Shown: positions 18,201-27,677, numbered from the stretch's first letter. The stretch is DNA of 64,000 bases from Flavobacterium denitrificans DSM 15936 (GCF_000425445.1 NZ_AUDL01000008.1:310001-374000); one strand, 5' to 3'. Numbers and translations: made by a program. The notes: generated from the letters alone by a model not told the origin.

Positions 18201-20612
18201 ATGAAATTAAAGGTTACCCTACTCTTATTTCTAAACATTGGTTTTATTGCTTTTGCCCAAGAGAACTTAACGTACCAAAAACCATCAAAATCTATTTTAG
18301 ATTTAGCCGATTACGAGCGCGCTCCCACAGTATCAATGGATACTAAAAAAGAATATATGTTGTTGATGTACAGAAGCACATACAAAACATTAGACGATTT
18401 AAATCAAGAAGAACTTCGTTTAGGAGGCTTAAGAATCAACCCTATTACCAACATTTCAAGTACAGCAACATATTTAAACAACTTAAAAATTCGCAAAATA
18501 AACAGTACTGCCGAAATTCAGGTTACTGGCCTTCCTGCCAATCCTAAAATAAGCAATATTCTTTGGTCGCCAAACGATAAAAAAATATTGTTTTCACACA
18601 CCACCGCAACTGGTGTTGAGCTTTGGGTTATTGATGTTGCCACTGCCAACGCTACAAAACTAACTGAAGCTACTTTAAATGCAAATCTTGGAAGTCCGTT
18701 TAGTTGGTTTTTAGACAATGAAACTATTCTGGTAAAAATGCTTCCAAAAAACAGACAACCCTTACTGGATGCTAAAAAAGATTTGCCAACTGGGCCAATC
18801 ATCTCAAATACTTCTGGAGAAAAATCTCAAAACAGAACGTATCCAGATATGCTGAAAAACAAAAACGACGAAATTAATTTTGAGAACATCGTAACTTCTG
18901 AATTATACAAAGTTAAACTTAACGGTGATGCTGTTTTATTTAAAGATGCGGCAATGTATTTTGGAGAAAGAATTTCGCCAGATGGGAATTACATTATGTT
19001 GACTACCATTCAGAAACCATTTTCATATGTAGTTCCGCTTTACAGATTCCCATCAAGAACGATCGTTTATGATGCAAGAGGAAAAGAAATCAAAACTGTA
19101 AACGAAGTACCGTTGAACGAAATAATCCCTAAAGGTTTTATGGCCGTTAGAAAAGGAAAACGTGAAATGGCTTGGAGAAATGACAAACCTGCTACTTTAA
19201 CATACGTAACAGCATTAGACGAAGGAGACCCAGCAAACAAAGTAGAATTTAGAGATGAAATTTTCCTTTGGGAAGCGCCTTTTACAAGCAATCCAACTTC
19301 ATTAGCAAAAACACCTCAACGTTTTAGCGATATTATATGGGGGAATGATAATGTTGCTGTTATTTCTGACGAATGGTACGATACGCGTAATACAAAAACC
19401 TATTTGATTAATCCGTCAAATCCAAGCGAACAGCCAAAATTGATCACAGACAGAAATGCACAAGATGTTTATTCTGATCCAGGAAATTTTGAAACCAAGA
19501 AAAACGAATACAACAAATATGTTTTAGCCATTGAAAGCGACAATGCTTTCCGTATTGGAGATGGTTACACTAAAAATGGTCAATTCCCATTCATCGATGA
19601 ATTCAATTTAAAAACATTAAAATCAAAACGTGTTTACACTTCTACTTATAAAGACAAAAAAGAAGATTTGTTAGAAATTGAGGATTTTAAATCTGGAAAG
19701 GTTTTGGTTCAAATCCAGTCAAAAAGCGAATATCCGAATTACTATTTTAGGAATATCAAAAAACAAAATAGCCTAACTCCTATTACAGCTTTTAAAAACC
19801 CTTTTGAAAGCATTAAAAACGTAAGCAAAGAAGTGATAAAATACAAACGTAAAGATGGCGTTGAACTTTCTGGAACTTTATATTTGCCAGCTGGTTACGA
19901 TAAAGTAAAAAAAGAAAAATTGCCTTTGCTAATTTGGGCCTATCCTGCAGAATACAAAGACAAAAACAGCGCTGGGCAAGTGACTCAAAACTCAAATGAA
20001 TTCACCGTTCCTTATTATGGATCGTTTGTTTACTGGGTAACCAAAGGATATGCTGTTTTAGATGACGCTGCTTTCCCAATTATTGGAGAAGGGACAACAG
20101 AACCAAATGACAATTTCATTTCACAATTAGTTGATAATGCCGAAGCTGCAATTGATGCCGTTGACGCCTTAGGATATATCAATCGTAAAAAAGTGGCTGT
20201 TGGCGGACACTCATATGGAGCTTTTATGACTGCTAATTTATTAACACATTCGAATCTTTTTGCTTGCGGAATTGCTCGAAGCGGTGCTTACAACAGAACT
20301 TTGACTCCGTTTGGATTCCAAACTGAGCAACGCAACTATTGGGAAGTCCCGCAAGTTTACAACACAATGTCGCCTTTTATGAATGCCGACAAAATGAAAA
20401 CTCCAATTTTATTGGTTCACGGTGAAGCCGATAATAATCCTGGAACTTTCACTTTACAAACAGAACGTTATTTCCAAGCATTAAAAGGTTTAGGCGCTAA
20501 TGCCAGAATGGTAATTTTACCAAAAGAAGCACACAGTTATGTTGCTAAAGAAAACATTCTTCACTTGCTTTGGGAACAAGATCAGTTTTTAGAAAAGTAT
20601 TTGAAAAACTAA
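18201..20612 (+). CDS. Secreted S9 family (prolyl oligopeptidase-type) serine peptidase
   Basis: An 803-residue exported peptidase. A signal peptide (1-19, FIAFAQ) is followed by a long beta-propeller-like region with WD-type repeats (NILWSPNDKKILFSHT). The C-terminal alpha/beta-hydrolase domain (about 545-800) carries the catalytic triad: Ser671 in GGHSYGAF, Asp in HGEADNNPGTF and His in KEAHSYV. Similar Bacteroidota proteins are annotated as glutamyl or prolyl oligopeptidases. Substrate preference cannot be read from sequence. It stands alone and ends at a strong terminator. It is likely periplasmic, since no lipobox or C-terminal sorting domain is visible. Confidence 0.9.
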   Translation: MKLKVTLLLFLNIGFIAFAQENLTYQKPSKSILDLADYERAPTVSMDTKKEYMLLMYRSTYKTLDDLNQEELRLGGLRINPITNISSTATYLNNLKIRKINSTAEIQVTGLPANPKISNILWSPNDKKILFSHTTATGVELWVIDVATANATKLTEATLNANLGSPFSWFLDNETILVKMLPKNRQPLLDAKKDLPTGPIISNTSGEKSQNRTYPDMLKNKNDEINFENIVTSELYKVKLNGDAVLFKDAAMYFGERISPDGNYIMLTTIQKPFSYVVPLYRFPSRTIVYDARGKEIKTVNEVPLNEIIPKGFMAVRKGKREMAWRNDKPATLTYVTALDEGDPANKVEFRDEIFLWEAPFTSNPTSLAKTPQRFSDIIWGNDNVAVISDEWYDTRNTKTYLINPSNPSEQPKLITDRNAQDVYSDPGNFETKKNEYNKYVLAIESDNAFRIGDGYTKNGQFPFIDEFNLKTLKSKRVYTSTYKDKKEDLLEIEDFKSGKVLVQIQSKSEYPNYYFRNIKKQNSLTPITAFKNPFESIKNVSKEVIKYKRKDGVELSGTLYLPAGYDKVKKEKLPLLIWAYPAEYKDKNSAGQVTQNSNEFTVPYYGSFVYWVTKGYAVLDDAAFPIIGEGTTEPNDNFISQLVDNAEAAIDAVDALGYINRKKVAVGGHSYGAFMTANLLTHSNLFACGIARSGAYNRTLTPFGFQTEQRNYWEVPQVYNTMSPFMNADKMKTPILLVHGEADNNPGTFTLQTERYFQALKGLGANARMVILPKEAHSYVAKENILHLLWEQDQFLEKYLKN

Positions 20613-20637
20613 TTTTCTCTTTAAAAGCTAGAAAAAG

Positions 20638-20677
20638 AAAACCCGACAGATATGAAACTATCGGGTTTTCTTTTTTT
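20638..20677. terminator. Intrinsic terminator
   Basis: A 9-bp stem (20638-20646 with 20661-20669) with a run of T after it. It lies between convergent genes; the complementary strand also ends in T, so it can serve the ABC ATPase gene too. Confidence 0.75.
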
Positions 20678-20714
20678 ATAGCATCAGAAATTATCTAATT
20701 GGCACATTCTCTAA

Positions 20715-21665
20715 TTATAAATAATTCAATCCTAAGAAAATTTCCTGTTCAAGAGGCAAATCAATTTCGCTTTCAAAAAAGATCAATTGTCTCTTGAAAA
20801 CCGTTTCAATCAAAAAGTGATTTCCCCTAAAATAAGTTCTTCTGATTTTTACCGGAAGTTTTGATTCGGCAACCATTTTAAATTGGTGTGGATAAACCAA
20901 TGTTTTATGGCTTTCATCTTCATAATCCAACAACAAATGCGTTGCCACCTCATTTACTTCACCAAATAGTGACGCTACATATTTAGTTTGGGGATCTTCA
21001 TAAATTTTTGTTGGATTACCTTTTGTAATCAATTCGCCATTTCGCATTACAATAGCCTCATCTGCAAATGACAATGCATCAGTACTGTCGTGCGTTGCGA
21101 TAATACAAGTGATTCCTTTTTGCTTTAAATATCGAAATAAATTTCTGCGCAAAGCATTTTTTCTAAAAGCATCGATTTGGCTAAAAGGTTCGTCTAGCAA
21201 AATCACTTCTGGCTCAAGCGCCAAAACTCTCACCAGCGCAACCCTTTGCTGTTGTCCTCCACTCAAAAACTTAGCTTTTACATGTGAGAACTGCTCCATT
21301 TCTACCATTTCTAGCAATTCCTGAACGCGCAGTTTTTTCATATTGGCAAATCCATTCGACAAGAATTTTCCAACATTTTCCGCAACAGTTTCATACGGAG
21401 ACAGATCAAAATCCTGAGCCAAGTACTTCATATAAGGCATACCTGGAATCAAATTATACTTTGGACCTAAAACTGGTTTTTCATTGTAAAAGATTTTTCC
21501 TTCATCTAAATCATACAAACCATAGATTAGCTTAAGCAACGTACTTTTCCCACAACCGCTTTCGCCAATAATAGCGATATTTTCACCTTTGTTTACGGTA
21601 AAAGAAACGTTCTTTATAACAGGTTTATCAGTGTACGAAAAAGAAATATTTTGAATATCGAGCAT
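20715..21665 (-). CDS. ABC transporter ATP-binding protein (orphan)
   Basis: A 316-residue ATPase; I take the ATG at 21665 (MLDIQNISFSY). Walker A is GESGCGKST (about 31-39), the signature is LSGGQQQR (about 133-140), and Walker B is VILLDEP followed by an H-loop ATHDS. The C-terminal 90 residues form a TOBE-like extension with a charged turn (VKIRRTYFRGNHF), as in importers of the FbpC/PotA/CysA type that take up iron, polyamines or sulfate. No permease or binding protein gene is adjacent, so the partners must lie elsewhere. The first ORF ATG, seven codons upstream, is less likely. Confidence 0.85.
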   Translation of the reverse strand: MLDIQNISFSYTDKPVIKNVSFTVNKGENIAIIGESGCGKSTLLKLIYGLYDLDEGKIFYNEKPVLGPKYNLIPGMPYMKYLAQDFDLSPYETVAENVGKFLSNGFANMKKLRVQELLEMVEMEQFSHVKAKFLSGGQQQRVALVRVLALEPEVILLDEPFSQIDAFRKNALRRNLFRYLKQKGITCIIATHDSTDALSFADEAIVMRNGELITKGNPTKIYEDPQTKYVASLFGEVNEVATHLLLDYEDESHKTLVYPHQFKMVAESKLPVKIRRTYFRGNHFLIETVFKRQLIFFESEIDLPLEQEIFLGLNYL

Positions 21666-21708
21666 GAGTTGAATTTGAGAGTTCAAATTTACAATGTTTA
21701 ATTTCTAA

Positions 21709-21747
21709 AGTCAAAAAAAAAGCTGCTTCAATTAAGAAACAGCTTTT
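21709..21747 (-). terminator. Intrinsic terminator of the OmpA operon
   Basis: An 8-bp stem (21718-21725 with 21740-21747) with further pairing inside the loop, followed by a run of T on the minus strand. Confidence 0.75.
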
Positions 21748-21771
21748 AATAAATTTTATTGCCTTTGAAAA

Positions 21772-22467
21772 CTATTTTCCAGCTTCGGCTTTAGCATCAT
21801 TTACCATTTTGTCATTTGCAGTAATTGCAAACTCAACACGACGGTTTTGGCTTCTTCCTTCTGGAGTATCATTTGTTGCAATAGGATCAGCAATTCCTAA
21901 ACCTGAAGTTTTGAAACGGCTTGCTTTTAATCCTTTTGAAACCAAATAAGCTTGAACAGAAGCCGCTCTTTGCCCTGAAAGTGTCAAGTTGTAATCTGGC
22001 TTACCAGTATTGTCAGTATAACCAAAAATTTCAATATTAGTATCTCCGTAGTCGTTAAACACAGGAACCAATTTGTCCAAATTTGCTTTTGCTTGAGCAG
22101 TCAAAGTTGATTTGTTAGTATCAAAACGAACAGCATTTTCGTTCAAAGTCAAGTGAATTCCTTCACCTACTCTTTCAACATCTGCACCAGGAAGAGCTTG
22201 ATCGATTTCACGAGCTTGCTTATCCATTTTGTTTCCAATAAGGGCTCCAGTTCCTCCACCTACAGCAGCTCCAATTGCAGCTCCTAACGCAGCATTACCT
22301 CCTTTGCCTAAGTTGTTTCCTAAAATACCACCAATAACACCACCGGCAACTGCACCAATTCCGGCTCCTTTTTGTGTATTATTTGCATTTTGGACTGACT
22401 CGCAGCTTGTAAAAAAACTACTTAATACAAGTAAACTACTCAACCCTAAAACTTTTATCTTTCTCAT
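21772..22467 (-). CDS. OmpA family lipoprotein with glycine-zipper domain
   Basis: A 231-residue lipoprotein; the signal peptide ends TSC with Cys22. A glycine-zipper region follows (about 34-80, GAGIGAVAGGVIGGILG and similar), then a peptidoglycan-binding OmpA C-terminal domain (about 105-215) with the conserved FGYTDNTG and NRRVEFAI motifs. This layout matches YiaD-like outer membrane lipoproteins that tether the outer membrane to the cell wall. It lacks an acidic export signal after the cysteine, so it probably faces the periplasm. It is the second gene of an operon, 17 bases after the lipocalin-like gene. Confidence 0.92.
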   Translation of the reverse strand: MRKIKVLGLSSLLVLSSFFTSCESVQNANNTQKGAGIGAVAGGVIGGILGNNLGKGGNAALGAAIGAAVGGGTGALIGNKMDKQAREIDQALPGADVERVGEGIHLTLNENAVRFDTNKSTLTAQAKANLDKLVPVFNDYGDTNIEIFGYTDNTGKPDYNLTLSGQRAASVQAYLVSKGLKASRFKTSGLGIADPIATNDTPEGRSQNRRVEFAITANDKMVNDAKAEAGK

Positions 22468-22484
22468 CTGTATATATTTTTATA

Positions 22485-22994
22485 TTAATTAGCTCTTTGA
22501 AATTGGTACACAACATCTTTTGTCTGACCACCAACATTAATATTGTCGATTAATTGAAATGAACTTTCAGTTACTCCGGCAACTTTAAGTAAATAACCGT
22601 CTCTAACTTTCTTAGCTTTTTCTCCTGCATCAAGAATTTTTAAAATAAACATACCTTGATTGTTGATACTCCATACAATTGGTGAAGAAAATGCAGTACA
22701 ACTTGGAGAGGTTAAAGCCATATTTCCTTTATTGTTATTAGAAATAAAACTCCATGTACTACCAATAAAACATTTTGAATCGGCAAGATCAAATGAATTT
22801 ACCTTAATGTAATCAGAACCTGGATAAGATACATTGGTTAATACCCAATTTCCTTTAAGTGCAACCTGAGTTGATTTGTCAAGTTTTGTAGAAAGTGTTG
22901 GAGACTGTGCTTCTGTTGAAGCAGTTGTTGACGAAGCCGATTTACACGCAAAAAACATCACGGCAACCAAGCATATAAAAATACTCTTCTTCAT
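22485..22994 (-). CDS. Lipocalin-like small lipoprotein
   Basis: A 169-residue lipoprotein: lipobox FFAC with Cys17, then a serine/threonine-rich linker to about residue 45. The globular part begins LKGNWVLTNVSYPG, contains CFIGSTWSFISNNNKG, and ends VVYQFQRAN. The GxW start and the alternating beta pattern are those of the bacterial lipocalin-like families. Its ligand is unknown. It is the first gene of a two-gene operon with the OmpA lipoprotein, suggesting a shared envelope role. A TATATTTG -7 element lies upstream on this strand at 23054-23047. It has no acidic surface-export motif. Confidence 0.8.
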   Translation of the reverse strand: MKKSIFICLVAVMFFACKSASSTTASTEAQSPTLSTKLDKSTQVALKGNWVLTNVSYPGSDYIKVNSFDLADSKCFIGSTWSFISNNNKGNMALTSPSCTAFSSPIVWSINNQGMFILKILDAGEKAKKVRDGYLLKVAGVTESSFQLIDNINVGGQTKDVVYQFQRAN

Positions 22995-23199
22995 TTTTAC
23001 AATTTTTTATGGATTAATATTTTGCTTTTTAACAATTATTGTACCACAAATATACGATTCGTTGAGATATTTTCTCTTCCAAAATCTATTTATTTTCTTT
23101 CAGAATTAACACTTCCGACATTTTGTCACCCAAAAAACAATTGGTATTCTATTTGAATAAATGAAAATCATTACATTAAAACTCAAAAATTAAAAAAAT

Positions 23200-25083
23200 A
23201 TGACAACAGGTAAAATTAATGTTTCAGTAGAAAACATCTTTCCCTTAATCAAAAAGTTCTTATACAGCGATCATGAAATCTTTTTGCGTGAGCTGGTTTC
23301 AAACGGAACTGACGCTACTTTAAAGTTAAAACACCTTATCAGCATTGGCGAAGCTAAAGTTGAATATGGAAATCCGATTATCGAAATCAAGGTAGATAAA
23401 GACGGAAAAAAAATCCACATTATCGACCAAGGTTTAGGTATGACGGCTGATGAAGTTGAAAAATACATCAACCAAGTAGCTTTTTCAGGAGCTGAAGAAT
23501 TCTTAGACAAATACAAAGATTCTGCAAAAGATTCTGGAATTATTGGTCACTTTGGTCTTGGTTTCTATTCTGCATTTATGGTTGCTGAAAAAGTAGAAAT
23601 CATTACAAAATCATACAAAGACGAACCAGCTGCACACTGGACTTGCGACGGAAGCCCTGAATTCACTTTAGAGCCGGCTGACAAAACTTCACGCGGAACT
23701 GAAATTATTCTTCATATCGCTGAAGATTCTTTAGAATTCTTAGATGATTCTAAAATCAGTGGATTGTTGAATAAGTACAACAAGTTTATGCCTATTCCAA
23801 TTAAATTTGGAACAAGAACAGAAACGCTTCCTAAACCAGAAGATGCTCCGGAAGATTACGTTAACGAAACTATTGAAGTTGACAATATCATCAATAATCC
23901 AAACCCAGCCTGGACAAAACAACCTTCTGAATTATCTGATGAAGATTACAAAAACTTCTATAGAGAATTGTATCCAATGCAATTTGAAGAGCCTTTATTC
24001 AACATTCATTTAAATGTAGATTACCCTTTCAACTTGACTGGAATTTTGTATTTCCCGAAATTGGGTACAGATATGCAAATCCAAAAAGATAAAATTCAGT
24101 TGTACCAAAACCAAGTTTACGTTACTGACAACGTAGAAGGAATTGTACCTGAATTTTTAACTATGCTAAAAGGTGTAATAGATTCACCAGACATTCCGCT
24201 GAACGTTTCTCGTTCTGGCTTACAAGCGGACGGTGCAGTTAAGAAAATTTCAAACTACATTACTCGTAAGGTTGCTGATAAATTGAAAGCATTATTTAAT
24301 GAAAACCGTGCTGATTTTGAAGCAAAATGGAACGACATTAAAATTGTACTAGAATACGGAATGCTTTCTGAAGACAAATTCTACGAAAAAGCAGGCGCTT
24401 TTGTTTTGTATCCAACTGTAGATGACAAATATTTCACTTTAGAAGAATTAAAAGAAAAACTAAAAGAAAACCAAACTGATAAAGATGGTAAACTTGTAGT
24501 GCTGTATGCTGGAAACAAAGATGCACAACACTCTTATATTGAAGCAGCGAAAGAAAAAGGTTACGAAGTATTGCTTTTAGATTCTCCGATTATTTCGCAC
24601 TTAATTCAGAAAATTGAAAATGACAATAGAGATGTAACTTTTGTGCGTGTTGACTCAGATCACATTGATAATTTGATCAAAAAAGATGAAAATACAATTT
24701 CTAAATTATCTGATGAAGAAAAAGCAACTTTAAAAACTTCATTAGAAGCTTATATTCCAAAAGCATATAGTGTACAATTAGAAGCTATGGATTCTCAAGC
24801 AGCGCCATTCATTATTACACAACCGGAATTTATGCGAAGAATGAAAGAAATGAGCCAAACTGGCGGCGGTGGAATGTTCGGGATGGGCAATATGCCGGAA
24901 ATGTATAATTTGGTTGTAAACACAAACTCCGATTTGGCTTCAAGCATTTTAAATACTGAAGACAAAACGCATCAAGAACACTTGGTAAAACAGGCTTTAG
25001 ATTTAGCCAAATTATCGCAAAACCTATTAAAAGGTGAAGCTTTAACTGCTTTTGTAAAAAGAAGCTTTGAGATGATTAAATAA
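23200..25083 (+). CDS. htpG: Molecular chaperone HtpG (Hsp90)
   Basis: A 627-residue Hsp90 chaperone, the usual bacterial length. The N-terminal ATPase domain has the Bergerat-fold motifs: FLRELVSNGTDA (about 29-40), IIDQGLGMT (about 74-82) and GHFGLGFYSAFMVA (about 115-128). The middle domain carries PLNVSRSGLQ (about 332-341) with the arginine that contacts ATP. The C-terminal dimerisation domain includes a methionine-rich segment (MRRMKEMSQTGGGGMFGMGN) typical of HtpG. It stands alone and is followed by a terminator. Confidence 0.98.
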   Translation: MTTGKINVSVENIFPLIKKFLYSDHEIFLRELVSNGTDATLKLKHLISIGEAKVEYGNPIIEIKVDKDGKKIHIIDQGLGMTADEVEKYINQVAFSGAEEFLDKYKDSAKDSGIIGHFGLGFYSAFMVAEKVEIITKSYKDEPAAHWTCDGSPEFTLEPADKTSRGTEIILHIAEDSLEFLDDSKISGLLNKYNKFMPIPIKFGTRTETLPKPEDAPEDYVNETIEVDNIINNPNPAWTKQPSELSDEDYKNFYRELYPMQFEEPLFNIHLNVDYPFNLTGILYFPKLGTDMQIQKDKIQLYQNQVYVTDNVEGIVPEFLTMLKGVIDSPDIPLNVSRSGLQADGAVKKISNYITRKVADKLKALFNENRADFEAKWNDIKIVLEYGMLSEDKFYEKAGAFVLYPTVDDKYFTLEELKEKLKENQTDKDGKLVVLYAGNKDAQHSYIEAAKEKGYEVLLLDSPIISHLIQKIENDNRDVTFVRVDSDHIDNLIKKDENTISKLSDEEKATLKTSLEAYIPKAYSVQLEAMDSQAAPFIITQPEFMRRMKEMSQTGGGGMFGMGNMPEMYNLVVNTNSDLASSILNTEDKTHQEHLVKQALDLAKLSQNLLKGEALTAFVKRSFEMIK

Positions 25084-25109
25084 TTTTTCATCAGAATAAA
25101 TAATTTCAA

Positions 25110-25143
25110 AAATCCTGTAGGCACAGCTTACAGGATTTTTTTA
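25110..25143 (+). terminator. Intrinsic terminator after htpG
   Basis: A perfect 10-bp stem (25110-25119 with 25129-25138) and a run of T. Confidence 0.85.
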
Positions 25144-25171
25144 TTGCGATTCATTTTTTTTGTTACATTTG
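25144..25171 (+). promoter_or_regulatory. Promoter for the lipoprotein gene at 25208
   Basis: TTG at 25144-25146, a 17-base spacer and TACATTTG at 25164-25171, matching TAnnTTTG. The start codon lies 36 bases downstream. It directly follows, and slightly overlaps, the T tract of the htpG terminator. Confidence 0.5.
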
Positions 25172-25207
25172 AAGACCTTTAAAATCTAACATTTAACAAA
25201 AACTACT

Positions 25208-26014
25208 ATGAAAAAAATCACTCTTTTAGTCACAACTATTTGTGTCACAGCCCTAACTTATGTTTCCTGTTCAAGCAATGACGAGATTGCAAATCAAACT
25301 GACACAACAGCCGTTGGCGCTTCAATTACAATTGATGCCGCAAACGAAATGGACCTTAACACAGGATTATCTGTAACCAACACTTCTGGGACATCAAAAC
25401 CTGCAGGGCCAGTTTGCGCAACAATTACTGTGTCAGGAACAACATATCCTAAAGTATTCACTTTAGATTACGGAACTGCAGGATGCGTTGACAACCAACT
25501 TACTAGAAAAGGAAAATTAAAGCTTACGCTTTCCGGACCAGTTACTACTACAGGCAGTAAATTGACAATCGAAAGAATTGATTACTCAATCAACGGAATA
25601 AAATTAGAAGGAACAATCGAATATACAAATACTACAACAGTTGCTACCGTACCGCAATTTACTAGAAAAGTAACAAATGGAAAATTTACTGACTTATTAG
25701 GAAGAGTTTATACAAACTCTGGATCATACACAGTAAAACAAACTGCAGGTGTTGACACTCCATTTGTTCTTGAAGACAACGTATATGAAATGATTGAAGG
25801 AACTCATACTGTAACTACAGAAAAAGGGACAACCTTGACATTGACAGTACAAGAAGCTTTAATCAAAAAATACTCTTGTTTATATATTTCAAAAGGAAAA
25901 TTAAAAATCGAAGGCGGATTCCTAAAAGGAGTTATCGACTACGGAAACAATGATTGCGACAGCAAATTCACTTACACTCATGAAAGTGGCGCAACTTACA
26001 ACTTACAAATGTAA
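25208..26014 (+). CDS. Uncharacterised lipoprotein
   Basis: A 268-residue lipoprotein with lipobox VSC (Cys21) followed by SSNDE, an acidic stretch like the surface-export signal. The mature part is rich in threonine, valine and glycine, with alternating hydrophobic residues as in beta-sandwich proteins. Four cysteines could form disulfides (in PVCATITV, AGCVDN, KYSCLY and NDCDSK). The same fold seems to be used throughout, with TRKGKLKLTLSGP and KISKGKLKIEGG-like strands at both ends. I do not recognise a named family. It has its own promoter and terminator. Confidence 0.7.
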   Translation: MKKITLLVTTICVTALTYVSCSSNDEIANQTDTTAVGASITIDAANEMDLNTGLSVTNTSGTSKPAGPVCATITVSGTTYPKVFTLDYGTAGCVDNQLTRKGKLKLTLSGPVTTTGSKLTIERIDYSINGIKLEGTIEYTNTTTVATVPQFTRKVTNGKFTDLLGRVYTNSGSYTVKQTAGVDTPFVLEDNVYEMIEGTHTVTTEKGTTLTLTVQEALIKKYSCLYISKGKLKIEGGFLKGVIDYGNNDCDSKFTYTHESGATYNLQM

Positions 26015-26039
26015 TAGACTCATTTTTATAAAAATACAG

Positions 26040-26080
26040 AAATCCCAGCTTAAAAAATAGGTTGGGATTTATTTTTTATT
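26040..26080 (+). terminator. Intrinsic terminator
   Basis: A 10-bp stem with one G.U (26040-26049 with 26061-26070) followed by a T-rich run. Confidence 0.75.
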
Positions 26081-26146
26081 AAAATTTTAATCTCAACAAC
26101 TACATTCAAAGTATTTTCTTTATTTTGCACCAAAATCTAAAAACCA

Positions 26147-26866
26147 ATGAAAAAATCTATTATTGCCTTTGCCGCAATTGCCTTATTAGCATCATGCAGC
26201 AAAAAAGAAACAGCTGCTGACAACCTACACATCACAGGAAACATTAAAGGATTAAAAAAAGGAACTTTATATATTCAAAGAATTATTGACACATCACTTG
26301 TTGCAATCGACAGTATTAAAATTGATGGTAATTCTGCATTTGAACGAGATATCAAATTAGAATCTCCAGAAATGCTTTTCTTGTTTTTAGACAGAGGTGT
26401 TAGCAATTCAAAAGACAATAACATTTTGTTTTTTGCAGAACCAGGAAATATCAACATCACTACTGATTTAGACAACTTTATTTACAATGCCAAAATCACA
26501 GGGTCTAAAAACCAAGAACTATACGAAGAGTATAAAAAAATCAACAATCGTTTTAATGACGAAAGTTTAGCACTGGTTGAGCCAAGATTTAAAGCAATGA
26601 AAAGGAATGACCAAAAAGCTTTAGACAGCATTAACGCAAAAGACGATTCAAATACAAAACGAAAATATCTTTTTGCTACAAACTTTGCCCTTAACAACAA
26701 AGATCATGAAATCGCGCCTTATATTGCTTTAGCGGAGATCTACGATATCAATGTCAAATTTTTAGATACGATTCAAAAGTCAATGACTCCAAAAGTAGCG
26801 CAATCGCTTTACGGAAAGAAATTAACTAAATATGTTGCCGACATCAAAAAACAGGAACAAAAATAA
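26147..26866 (+). CDS. DUF4369 domain-containing lipoprotein
   Basis: A 239-residue lipoprotein; lipobox LLASC with Cys17. Residues 26-120 match the DUF4369 pattern: ITGNIKGLKKGTLYIQ, then a beta-rich stretch ending in FFAEPGNINITTDL. In Bacteroidota this domain often precedes a thioredoxin/AhpC domain, but here the protein ends with a charged helical region and has no CxxC motif, so it is the thioredoxin-less form. It lacks an acidic export motif after the cysteine and is likely periplasmic. The function is unknown; a disulfide-redox link is only by family. It stands alone, closed by a strong terminator. Confidence 0.8.
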   Translation: MKKSIIAFAAIALLASCSKKETAADNLHITGNIKGLKKGTLYIQRIIDTSLVAIDSIKIDGNSAFERDIKLESPEMLFLFLDRGVSNSKDNNILFFAEPGNINITTDLDNFIYNAKITGSKNQELYEEYKKINNRFNDESLALVEPRFKAMKRNDQKALDSINAKDDSNTKRKYLFATNFALNNKDHEIAPYIALAEIYDINVKFLDTIQKSMTPKVAQSLYGKKLTKYVADIKKQEQK

Positions 26867-26881
26867 TTTCTGATACAAAAC

Positions 26882-26917
26882 AAAAAACGTCCTGAAAATT
26901 CAGGACGTTTTTTTTAT
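26882..26917. terminator. Bidirectional intrinsic terminator
   Basis: A perfect 15-bp inverted repeat (26882-26896 with 26899-26913) around a 2-base loop, with T runs on both strands, between convergent genes. Confidence 0.9.
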
Positions 26918-26949
26918 CAATATTTTTATTTCTGATGTCTTTAAAAGGA

Positions 26950-27408
26950 TTATCTCCCCAGCAAAGCTCCAAGCATTGCAAGCACAAAAAACAAGGCATA
27001 CAACCCCAACATCGAAACCATTAAAATTCCAATAAATTTATAGTGCGATTTTAAATACCCTAGAGAAGCCGTCAATGATTCAGAATCATTTTCTCTAAAA
27101 GCTTTTTTAGCATTCGAACCAAATCGGAACAAATAATAAACTGGGAAAAAATAAATTGCCGCCAATACTAGATACATAAAGCTCATAAGCGCTCCGAAAG
27201 AACCAGCAAAAGCGCCCATTCCCGGCATTGAATTCCCCATAGACGCAAAAATTGCTCCAGCAAAAATTGCAATGACAACAAAAAGTCCAACTCCTATAAA
27301 TCCAAGAATCGACAAAAAGTAAGCCCACTTTGCGGTTTCCTTTAAAAAATCTTTTGCAGATTGATCGAGATGCAGCTCGAATTTTTCAAACACTGAGGTT
27401 TCTTCCAT
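26950..27408 (-). CDS. DUF5362 family membrane protein
   Basis: A 152-residue inner membrane protein with three to four hydrophobic segments: about 29-58 (WAYFLSILGFIGVGLFVVIA), 70-98 and 125-149. The loop between them includes FRFGSNAKKAFRENDSESLT, typical of the DUF5362 family in Bacteroidota. The first 25 residues are charged and cytoplasmic. Its function is unknown. It is a single gene. A -7 element TATGTTTG lies upstream on this strand at 27441-27434. Confidence 0.8.
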   Translation of the reverse strand: MEETSVFEKFELHLDQSAKDFLKETAKWAYFLSILGFIGVGLFVVIAIFAGAIFASMGNSMPGMGAFAGSFGALMSFMYLVLAAIYFFPVYYLFRFGSNAKKAFRENDSESLTASLGYLKSHYKFIGILMVSMLGLYALFFVLAMLGALLGR

Positions 27409-27491
27409 TATGATTAGGTTTTTGGTTAAAAAACAAACATAAGAAATTTATTGTTACAGTAATATCAAATTGGACAGGTGATAAGTTGATT

Positions 27492-27617
27492 TCGGGTTTC
27501 AATTTTCAGGTCCTTCTTACGTTGTCAGGCTGAGTGAAGTCGAGGCTCTTTCCTCCTATTCCTTCGACTTCGCTAAGGATGACAGTGCGCACCTCGAACC
27601 TGAATATTGAAACCACA
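27492..27617. repeat. MITE-like nested inverted repeat
   Basis: An outer pair of arms (about 27494-27512 and 27596-27616, nearly complementary) encloses an inner pair (27523-27546 and 27561-27584, about three quarters complementary). The inner arms carry TGTCA...GAAGTCGA and CCTTCGACTTCGCT...TGACA. The element of about 125 bp could fold into one long hairpin. Its base composition is richer in G and C than the flanks. It has no coding capacity. Confidence 0.6.
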
Positions 27618-27648
27618 AAAAACCAAACCTTAAATTTTGCGCAAAAAA

Positions 27649-27674
27649 AAACCATCACATTTCTGTAATGGTTT
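27649..27674 (-). terminator. Terminator of tRNA-Thr copy 1
   Basis: An 11-bp stem with one G.U on the minus strand (27649-27659 with 27664-27674) followed by a T run, 3 bases past the tRNA 3' end. Confidence 0.75.
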
Positions 27675-27677
27675 TTG

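Noticed and set aside
27523..27584. Transposon with a gene
   Set aside because: The element has only inverted repeats and no coding sequence; a MITE-like description fits better.
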